This document shows, piece by piece, positions 34,788 through 41,966 of a stretch of DNA of 64,000 nucleotides. The DNA comes from an uncultured Collinsella sp. (GTDB taxonomy: Bacteria > Actinomycetota > Coriobacteriia > Coriobacteriales > Coriobacteriaceae), in NCBI GenBank assembly GCA_900541785.1, contig UQKY01000005.1, positions 13,558 through 77,557 on the forward strand, written 5' to 3'. The stretch's first letter is position 1, and every line of letters begins with the position of its first letter. Made by a program: the position numbers and the translations under genes. The notes beneath the pieces were generated by a model. That model ran no database searches, was not told the DNA's origin, and saw nothing but the letters and a program-made list of their open reading frames with translations.

Positions 34788-36497
34788 TCAGCTGCAAAGT
34801 AATGAATTCAATGAAGCGACAATACGCTTCTCCAAATACTTTGACTCATCATTGGTTGCCCCCTTGACGAACTCATAAATTTTAATTTTCGGTTCAGTAC
34901 CAGACGGTCGAACAATAACGTAAGAGCCGCCCTCAAGATTAAATCGGATTACGTTGCTTGGAGGCAGTGTTTGTCTTGAGTCCCCAGGGAGATCGTTAAT
35001 CACCGGCATTTGAATACCCGACTGATAATCAACGATTTCCACAATCGTTTTTCCACCCAAATCAAAGGGAGGTTCGGAACGGATGGCGTTCATTACGTTT
35101 GTCATTTGAGCCATCGCATCAGGGCCGTCAAATTGGATATTAATCTGACGATCAATCCAATAACCATGCTCGAAATATAGATCTTGCATCACTTGGAATA
35201 GATCTTTGCCACGCTGTTTCCACCATGCAGCAGCCTCACATGCAAGCATGGTGGAAACAATTCCGCATTTGTCACGAACATGAGTTCCCGAAAGATATCC
35301 GCAACTCTCTTCGAACCCCATAAGGAAATCAGATTCTCGGCCTTCGGATTCAAGTAAAGCAATTTGTTCGCCAATAAACTTAAAGCCGGTCAACGTTCGA
35401 CGTAGCTGAAAGCCGTACTTCAAGGCAATATCATTAGCCATTGGGCCCGAAACAATTGACGTACAAGCAACCTTATGAGACATATCGCATTCATACTCAG
35501 ACTTACGACGAGCCAGGTAATCAAGCAAGACTAAACCAAGCTCATTCCCCGTCAGCTGCTTCCATTTCCCACGGTGGTCGACGGCAACACCAATTCGATC
35601 ACAATCTGGATCAGTTGCAATCAAAATATCGCAGCGACTACCTTTAGCAAGCAGAAGACCAAGCTTCATGGCATCGGCATTTTCAGGATTTGGCTTTGGA
35701 CATGTTGGGAAATTACCGTCAGCTCTTTCCTGCTGCGGGACAACGTGAACATCTTTAACAAAGATATCCTTCATTATTCGTTTGCATAAATTCAACCCGG
35801 TGCCGTTGAGGGGTGAATATGCAACTGTCAAATCACTACAGTCAACGCGAGTCGACACGCGAAGCGTGCTTTTGATGAAAGAATCGAGAACATCTTCCGA
35901 AACATATGATATCAATCCGTGAGTAACCGCATTATCAAAACTGATAGCAGGCTCAACCGTAAAAGGGTCAATAGCATCAATAGCTTTTTGAACATTGTTG
36001 CACAAATCAATAGTAGCTTGGCAACCATCTGACCCATAGACCTTATATCCATTGTATTCTTTAGGGTTATGGGACGCCGTGATGACCACCCCCGCTGAGC
36101 AGTTCAGCTCGCGTACAGTATAGGAAAGCACGGGAGTAGGTTGTATGGATTCGTAGTAATGGACCTTTATGCCACTTGAAGCCAGTATCTCAGCCGTTCT
36201 ACGCGAAAATAATTCGCTGCAAAGTCGCGAGTCGCGGGCAATTGCAACCGAGGGGCTTTCAAAATGTTCTAGCAAATAATTTGCCAAACCTTGGCTAGCA
36301 GCACCAATCGTCCAAATATTCATATGATCGAGACCCATTCCGAGCTTTGCCCGAAGTCCTCCGGTGCCAAATTTCAGTTTGTTGAAAAATCCAGAATAAT
36401 TCTCCACCTGAGCGCGGCACAACTCATCAACGGATTTCACATCAGCCGAATCAATAGTATTAAGCCATTTTTCATACTCGGCTTTTGGGTCGAACAT
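34788..36497 (-). CDS. Phosphoglucomutase/phosphomannomutase (alpha-D-phosphohexomutase)
   Basis: Interconverts hexose 6- and 1-phosphates for sugar nucleotide synthesis. It has all four family landmarks: TASHNPKEYNGYKVY with the phosphoserine, ATDPDCDRIGVA binding magnesium, GFEESCGYL for sugar specificity, and RPSGTEPKIKIYE for the phosphate. At 569 residues it belongs to the long PgcA/PGM2-like subgroup. The neighbouring manC suggests mannose 1-phosphate as product, while that subgroup usually makes glucose 1-phosphate, which rmlA would use. AAGGAG precedes the ATG. Confidence 0.9.
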   Translation of the reverse strand: MFDPKAEYEKWLNTIDSADVKSVDELCRAQVENYSGFFNKLKFGTGGLRAKLGMGLDHMNIWTIGAASQGLANYLLEHFESPSVAIARDSRLCSELFSRRTAEILASSGIKVHYYESIQPTPVLSYTVRELNCSAGVVITASHNPKEYNGYKVYGSDGCQATIDLCNNVQKAIDAIDPFTVEPAISFDNAVTHGLISYVSEDVLDSFIKSTLRVSTRVDCSDLTVAYSPLNGTGLNLCKRIMKDIFVKDVHVVPQQERADGNFPTCPKPNPENADAMKLGLLLAKGSRCDILIATDPDCDRIGVAVDHRGKWKQLTGNELGLVLLDYLARRKSEYECDMSHKVACTSIVSGPMANDIALKYGFQLRRTLTGFKFIGEQIALLESEGRESDFLMGFEESCGYLSGTHVRDKCGIVSTMLACEAAAWWKQRGKDLFQVMQDLYFEHGYWIDRQINIQFDGPDAMAQMTNVMNAIRSEPPFDLGGKTIVEIVDYQSGIQMPVINDLPGDSRQTLPPSNVIRFNLEGGSYVIVRPSGTEPKIKIYEFVKGATNDESKYLEKRIVASLNSLLCS

Positions 36498-36511
36498 TAA
36501 AACATAGCTCC

Positions 36512-37516
36512 TTAAATAAGAGATACGAGTTCTTTTAGACGAGGGCTCTGTTCCTTAGAACAGACCAAGATCCCGTCAACGGTAGCAACGACAACTGCAT
36601 CGTTTATACCAGAAACGATTAGCGGAATATCGAGCTCATTGATAACATGCGTATTCTCGCAGGTAGAAGAATCAAGCACAGTATGCCCACTCTTGCGATC
36701 CGCCATCTCGGCGGAAAGCGTATTCCACGTACCAAGATCTGCCCAAGGACCAGAATACGGCACTACCGCAATTGAATCAGCGTTTTCAACAACTTCGTAA
36801 TCAAAAGAATTAATCGGAAGCTCAGAATACCGTGCCCTCAGGTCGGCAAAATCCTGATATGAACCATAATTATTAATTATGTTAAGCACATAGCCGAGCT
36901 TAAATCCGAAAACGCAGTTATTCCAAAGTGCACCTTTAGAAATTAAATCAGCAGCCGTACCAGAATCGGGCTTCTCAATAAATCTTTCTACTAAACGAGG
37001 AGAGCCAGTGGACGAACTGGGGACAATATAGCCATATTTTTCAGAAGGATAGGTCGGCTCGGCACCCAGAAGACATATATCTGCCACATTATTTTTCACA
37101 GCTGCGGCAACATCAACTATGCGATCGAAATATGAATCGTCTACATATGAATCAATAGGCAAAACAATAACAACGTCATCATTATCTATGCCCTGAACAC
37201 TATGCAAATGCTCGCACGCAAGCATAATAGCGGGAGCAGTGTCACGACGCTCTGGCTCAACTACAACTTTACAGTCAGCCCCTACTTGCAGCCGAAGGAT
37301 ACGCTCTTGAGAGGCACAAGTCGCAACTGTAATATCTGCTTGAGGAATCGTACGCTCAATTTGAGCAAAAGTACGCTGCACCATGGATACGTGATTGCCG
37401 CATTCATCCCTAAGCACTTTAAGAAACTGCTTAGACCGAGAGTCGTTTGACAAGGGCCAGAGTCGTGTCCCGGATCCACCAGAAAGCAAGACGATATGAA
37501 TGGAATTCAAGTACAT
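36512..37516 (-). CDS. manC: Mannose-1-phosphate guanylyltransferase
   Basis: Makes GDP-mannose from GTP and mannose 1-phosphate. Motifs are VLLSGGSGTRLWPLS, RSKQFLKVL, VEPERRDTAPAI, and FIEKPDSGTA with the metal-site WNNCVFGFK. At about 334 residues it has the transferase domain but not the C-terminal isomerase domain of bifunctional ManC, so mannose 6-phosphate isomerase must be elsewhere. ATG 37516 is preferred; an upstream GTG at 37528 lies almost on the AGGG box. It is followed by the phosphohexomutase 14 bases on and works with gmd and rmd. Confidence 0.88.
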   Translation of the reverse strand: MYLNSIHIVLLSGGSGTRLWPLSNDSRSKQFLKVLRDECGNHVSMVQRTFAQIERTIPQADITVATCASQERILRLQVGADCKVVVEPERRDTAPAIMLACEHLHSVQGIDNDDVVIVLPIDSYVDDSYFDRIVDVAAAVKNNVADICLLGAEPTYPSEKYGYIVPSSSTGSPRLVERFIEKPDSGTAADLISKGALWNNCVFGFKLGYVLNIINNYGSYQDFADLRARYSELPINSFDYEVVENADSIAVVPYSGPWADLGTWNTLSAEMADRKSGHTVLDSSTCENTHVINELDIPLIVSGINDAVVVATVDGILVCSKEQSPRLKELVSLI

Positions 37517-37594
37517 AAAAGTGAACACCCTATCTATAAGGAAAAACCGATTGAACCATTAACAAACTCTCAACTATCCTTCTCAGCTCAACAT

Positions 37595-38839
37595 TCAATG
37601 CTTGAACTTTAAATTAGATTTAAGGCGCTGATAAAAAAAGGACAACGCTATTAACATTCCGACAGAATAGCTAACAATAACAGCAATGCTAACACCGTTG
37701 GCGCCAAATCGGCTAATAAGAGAGGCGGAACACAGATACGAAATTAGCAAAGCGGCTGAAGTGGCAATAAATGAACCCCGAATCTCTCGAATAAGGATTA
37801 ATAAATCGTAGGAAAATGCAAAGATTGTGGTAAACGCAGTTGCAATAATTGCAGGAATAAGCAAATCCAATCCCTGAGAAATTGATGAGCCAAATACGGC
37901 CCGCAAAAGGTTATCTCCAAAGAGAGAGCAGAAAACAATGGCAAGCAAGGTGAATAAACAAATGCACCATATAACTTTTCCATAGCGTTGTGCAAATGAA
38001 ACACACTCGTGCTTGGACCATATCTCAGCAAATCCAACGAGTAAAGGGCCATATAGATAGGAGGCAGCGGCCTGAACAAGAACCGTAGGCGTTGAAACGG
38101 CGGCATAAACACCAAGGGCCTCTGTTCCTTTTAGCTGGGCAAGCTGCTGCCGAGAAACTGAAACAACAGCTCCGAAAAACACGGCAGTAAGTACAGACGG
38201 AAAATACTTTTTAATTAAAGCCAAAGCCTGATGGAAACTAATGCTAGGAACAATCTTTCCGTAGTTCGAGGCAGAACGAGCATCGAATAGCCAAGTTATG
38301 AAGCAGCAGAAAATCGCAAGGGACAGAAAGGCGTAATTGATCGATAGCCCAAAAAACAAAGGAAGGAGAAACAGCACCAGCCCCCCAAACCCTCGAATTG
38401 CTTGAGATATCCCAATGTAATCCATCCTACCCTCTTTTTGCACCATTGCATAAAAAACAGAGCAGAAGGCTTCATCCGCCTTAAACAATAGCCAAAAAAT
38501 TGCGGAAACAATCAAGCGAGAATTACTCGTAGACAAGAATAGGTAACCAACAATTGGAATAAAGGCTAAACCTATAGTAATGAACCGAAAAGCGATATAT
38601 TCAGAGGAAGAATGTTCCTCCCTTAGATCGGACACTTGAATAGTACGCATATTATATGTAGCAAACGGGTAGTAAATATTGCCGACCGACATCGCGAATG
38701 CAAGTATACCCGAGTTGGCATAATCATGCGAAACAAGCACAACCGCAACAGTCATAAGCCATAGACAGCCTTGATAAAATAGGCATCCAATGGTATTCCA
38801 GAGCATATTCTGCTTTACCGAAAGAGAAGAACCGTTCAA
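37595..38839 (-). CDS. Wzx-type oligosaccharide flippase
   Basis: A 414-residue membrane protein with about 12 hydrophobic segments, of the polysaccharide-transporter (MOP) family. The N-terminus KQNMLWNTIGCLFYQGCLWL and the central FPSVLTAVFFGAVVSVSRQ are Wzx-like. It would move undecaprenyl-linked repeat units to the outer face. No clear Wzy polymerase is recognisable nearby. The start is a TTG at 38839 five bases after GAGG; later ATG codons would cut into the first membrane segment. The locus also has an ABC exporter, which is unusual for one glycan. Confidence 0.8.
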   Translation of the reverse strand: MNGSSLSVKQNMLWNTIGCLFYQGCLWLMTVAVVLVSHDYANSGILAFAMSVGNIYYPFATYNMRTIQVSDLREEHSSSEYIAFRFITIGLAFIPIVGYLFLSTSNSRLIVSAIFWLLFKADEAFCSVFYAMVQKEGRMDYIGISQAIRGFGGLVLFLLPLFFGLSINYAFLSLAIFCCFITWLFDARSASNYGKIVPSISFHQALALIKKYFPSVLTAVFFGAVVSVSRQQLAQLKGTEALGVYAAVSTPTVLVQAAASYLYGPLLVGFAEIWSKHECVSFAQRYGKVIWCICLFTLLAIVFCSLFGDNLLRAVFGSSISQGLDLLIPAIIATAFTTIFAFSYDLLILIREIRGSFIATSAALLISYLCSASLISRFGANGVSIAVIVSYSVGMLIALSFFYQRLKSNLKFKH

Positions 38840-38859
38840 AGAAACCTCAAATTGTTGAA

Positions 38860-39921
38860 TTAAAGCAATGATTGATAGAAATCAAAAGTTGAATCAGCCA
38901 TGAGATCCCAGCTGAAATGACGTGAACGTTCAAGTCCCGACATAACAATTGAATCAAAGCACGAATCGAAACTACAAAGGCCCTCTATGCGCTCAGCAAC
39001 AAGCGAAGGGGAAAGTTCGTTGAGAAGAATCGCTGAATTACCAGCAACTTCAGGAATAGAGCTTTTATTTAATGCAATGACAGGGCAGCCAGAAGACATG
39101 GCTTCCAGAACAGGAATTCCAAATCCTTCGTATTCCGAAAGATACAATAAAGCGGCAGAAGAATTGTAAAGTCGCGCAACTTCAGCCGAATCCGGATAAG
39201 TATACGCAACGTATCTACCCGGAAGTTTCTTATCCAAATATTCGCTCTCAGCAACAGATAAAGGGGCGCCTACAATCTGAAGAACTACATCGGAACATAA
39301 CGCAACAGACTCAACAGCTAAATTAAAGTTCTTATATGAAGCAGACCTGTTACCAACGAATACAACTTTTTTCTCGCGGACAGCTTCATGATAACGATAC
39401 CGATCAGAATCAAAACCCAAAGGAATCACGGTCATTTTTTTATTTATTGATTCTGGGATGATTTTTAGCAAATCGTCTTTAGTGCTATTCGAAATACAGA
39501 TGATGGCATCTGCATTCTTAACAGCTTTTTTCATCTGGTTTAACTGGAAATATTTAACTAGTCCAGTGAAATAGTACTCACAGATAAAGTCATAAATAGT
39601 GACGACATTGATTGCCCTGTTATTAGACCCAGTACGAAAATAGGATGAATGCAGGATGCATGGACGGTCAACGCGCACGCTCGTCACTTCATCGATACGC
39701 ACAGGAAGCCTAGATTGTAAGATACTATACTTTTTAATCTTATCCTCTAGCTCAGAGCGTTGAATATTTGAGCCAGAGTCGGCCCTATCATGGAATACAA
39801 GATCGAATAGACCACAGTCCATTGCTCTTGAAATTAAATTGAACCAATAAATGGAGCCTCCACCCGTTTTCTGAAGGCTAAACACCATATTGTCAAAATC
39901 AACCGGAATCAAAGAACTCAT
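38860..39921 (-). CDS. GT4 family glycosyltransferase
   Basis: A 353-residue GT-B retaining glycosyltransferase. The donor-binding half shows KKVVFVGNRSASYKNF, then SEYEGFGIPVLEAMSSGCPV with the paired Glu of the EX7E motif, and IPEVAGNSAILLN. The N-terminal half has GGGSIYWFNLI for the acceptor side. GDP-mannose or GDP-D-rhamnose is a likely donor given the adjacent rmd/gmd genes. The ATG at 39921 has only a distant GGGAG box. It lies between rmd and the flippase. Confidence 0.82.
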   Translation of the reverse strand: MSSLIPVDFDNMVFSLQKTGGGSIYWFNLISRAMDCGLFDLVFHDRADSGSNIQRSELEDKIKKYSILQSRLPVRIDEVTSVRVDRPCILHSSYFRTGSNNRAINVVTIYDFICEYYFTGLVKYFQLNQMKKAVKNADAIICISNSTKDDLLKIIPESINKKMTVIPLGFDSDRYRYHEAVREKKVVFVGNRSASYKNFNLAVESVALCSDVVLQIVGAPLSVAESEYLDKKLPGRYVAYTYPDSAEVARLYNSSAALLYLSEYEGFGIPVLEAMSSGCPVIALNKSSIPEVAGNSAILLNELSPSLVAERIEGLCSFDSCFDSIVMSGLERSRHFSWDLMADSTFDFYQSLL

Positions 39922-39956
39922 ATACCGATGGCAACTCCCAAGCCCTAAAGGATACT

Positions 39957-40892
39957 TTACTCTAAAAATGAATCATAGATATGGCGGAGTGTATTCTCTA
40001 TAGGTTCAACAGCTGACCATTTTAATAGACTCCGGGCTCTAGAACAGTCAGACACAATAAAGGGGTTATCAACTGGCCTCAATTTTGATTGATCAACTTT
40101 CACCTCAATATTGAAGTCGGAAAATTTAATGATGCAATCAAGTAAGTAACTGAGAGGTAGAGATCGTTCTGAGCCGAAATTAAATGGAATTCCACTGAAG
40201 TCACTTTCAAGTAGACTACGGTATCCACGAACAATGTCACTGACAGACGAGATATCGCGAGATACTAGAATATTTCCGACTTTAATGACTCCACTGCGCC
40301 CCAGTCGTTGGATTTCTGCGACCTGCTTGCACCAACCCGGAATCACAAAACGTTCAGATTGACCAACACCAGTATGGTTAAAGGGGCGAGCAATATATAC
40401 CCTTAGTCCATAGTTAGTGTTATATAGAGAGGCGATGTTCTCCGCGGACATCTTGGACAAACCGTACGGATTACCCGCATTAAGCAAATCTTCCTCACTC
40501 AAAGGTTCATTAGAAGCAGCGTATTCTTCGGATGAACCGACTAAAAGCACCTTCGACTCTGGAGAAGTCTTACGAACTGCCTCGAGAAGATTTAATGTCC
40601 CCATAGCATTGACTTGATAGGTTAGCAACGGATTGTCCCACGATGCGGAGACAGAGCTAATAGCAGCAAGATTGACAATACAGTCAGCAGAACTGGCTTC
40701 AACGATAGACTTAACACTGTCATAATTGGTTAAATCAAAAGAGTGATATTCATCATACCTATCAGGATTCACTGATTTGTCCTGAATGTCAGCTCCAATA
40801 ACGTGGTAACCATTATTTGCGAATTCATCTGCTAAATAGGCTCCAACAAAACCGTTGGAGCCTAGCACTAAAACCCTTCCTCTCTGAGGCAT
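39957..40892 (-). CDS. rmd: GDP-6-deoxy-4-keto-D-mannose reductase
   Basis: A 311-residue extended SDR that reduces the GMD product to GDP-D-rhamnose. NAD loop VLGSNGFVGAYLA, LLVGSSEEYA, the Tyr/Lys pair in PYGLSK, and the RMD-type ARPFNHTGVGQ and SRDISSVSDIVRGY segments are all present. Its ATG overlaps the gmd stop (TAATG). Adjacent gmd plus rmd is the known GDP-D-rhamnose gene pair. GDP-6-deoxy-D-talose or GDP-fucose routes would need different reductases. Confidence 0.87.
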   Translation of the reverse strand: MPQRGRVLVLGSNGFVGAYLADEFANNGYHVIGADIQDKSVNPDRYDEYHSFDLTNYDSVKSIVEASSADCIVNLAAISSVSASWDNPLLTYQVNAMGTLNLLEAVRKTSPESKVLLVGSSEEYAASNEPLSEEDLLNAGNPYGLSKMSAENIASLYNTNYGLRVYIARPFNHTGVGQSERFVIPGWCKQVAEIQRLGRSGVIKVGNILVSRDISSVSDIVRGYRSLLESDFSGIPFNFGSERSLPLSYLLDCIIKFSDFNIEVKVDQSKLRPVDNPFIVSDCSRARSLLKWSAVEPIENTLRHIYDSFLE

Positions 40893-41932
40893 TAAAGCAG
40901 GCCTTTCTCCTTACGAGCAAGATCGATATCGTGCTCAGTCATAATTCTACAAAGTTCCTTGCAAGTCGTCTTTTGTGGATTCCAGCCGAGAACTGACTCC
41001 GCCTTTGACGGGTCTCCCCAAAGATTGACTACGTCTGTGGGTCGATAAAAGTCGGGATTAATTTTGACGACAGTTTTTCCAGATGCCTGATTGATTCCAA
41101 TTTCATTAACGCCCGTGCCCTGCCAAGAAATTGAAATGCCAGCATAATCAAATGCCCACTCAACGAACTCTCGTACGCTATGCTGCTTGCCCGTTGCAAT
41201 AACGAAATCATCGGGCGTCTCCTGCTGAAGAATGAGCCACATGCATTCAACATAGTCCTTGGCGTAACCCCAGTCTCTAAGGGAATCAAGATTTCCTAGC
41301 TCAAGATGATCCTGAAGGCCCTCAGCAATTCGTCCGACCGCTCGAGTAATCTTGCGAGTAACAAACGATTCGCCACGACGTTCAGACTCATGATTGAAGA
41401 GGATTCCATTCGCAGCGAACATTCCGTATGCCTCACGATACTCTTTGATCATCCAGAAGCCATACTGCTTGGCAACTGCATAAGGACTATAGGGATGGAA
41501 AGGCGTATTCTCGTTTTGAGGAACTTCTTCTACTTTCCCGTAAAGCTCAGAAGTAGAAGCCTGATAAATTTTACAAGTTTTGTCCATCCCAAGCATATGG
41601 ACGGCCTCAAGTATCCTCAACACGCCAATCGCGTCAATATCTCCGGTATATTCTGCGGCATCAAAAGAAACTCCTACATGAGATTGGGCCGCAAGATTGT
41701 AAATCTCAGAAGGCCTAACCTTTGAAATAATCCGAATAAGCGAGGATGAATCCGATAAATCGCCATCGTGCAGGTGTAAGCGGGACGAAGACAACAAATG
41801 ATCAATTCGACCCGTGCCATGAACGGAGCTCCGGCGAACGATACCATGTACGTCGTAGCCCTTCTCTAAAAGCAATTCGGCAAGATAACTGCCGTCTTGA
41901 CCAGTAATACCCGTAATTAAAGCGCTTTTCAT
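40892..41932 (-). CDS. gmd: GDP-mannose 4,6-dehydratase
   Basis: Converts GDP-D-mannose to GDP-4-keto-6-deoxy-D-mannose. The sequence is a clear GMD: ALITGITGQDGSYLAELLL, VHGIVRRSS, NLAAQSHVGVSFDA, STSELYGKVEEVPQ, and the Tyr/Lys pair in PYAVAKQYG, ending with the RPTDVVNLWGDPSKAE block. Length (346 residues) is standard. GAGAGGG lies eight bases before the ATG. With manC supplying GDP-mannose and rmd next in line, it feeds a D-rhamnose pathway. Confidence 0.95.
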   Translation of the reverse strand: MKSALITGITGQDGSYLAELLLEKGYDVHGIVRRSSVHGTGRIDHLLSSSRLHLHDGDLSDSSSLIRIISKVRPSEIYNLAAQSHVGVSFDAAEYTGDIDAIGVLRILEAVHMLGMDKTCKIYQASTSELYGKVEEVPQNENTPFHPYSPYAVAKQYGFWMIKEYREAYGMFAANGILFNHESERRGESFVTRKITRAVGRIAEGLQDHLELGNLDSLRDWGYAKDYVECMWLILQQETPDDFVIATGKQHSVREFVEWAFDYAGISISWQGTGVNEIGINQASGKTVVKINPDFYRPTDVVNLWGDPSKAESVLGWNPQKTTCKELCRIMTEHDIDLARKEKGLL

Positions 41933-41966
41933 TTCAAAATCCCTCTCATGATTTAAATTGTCATTA

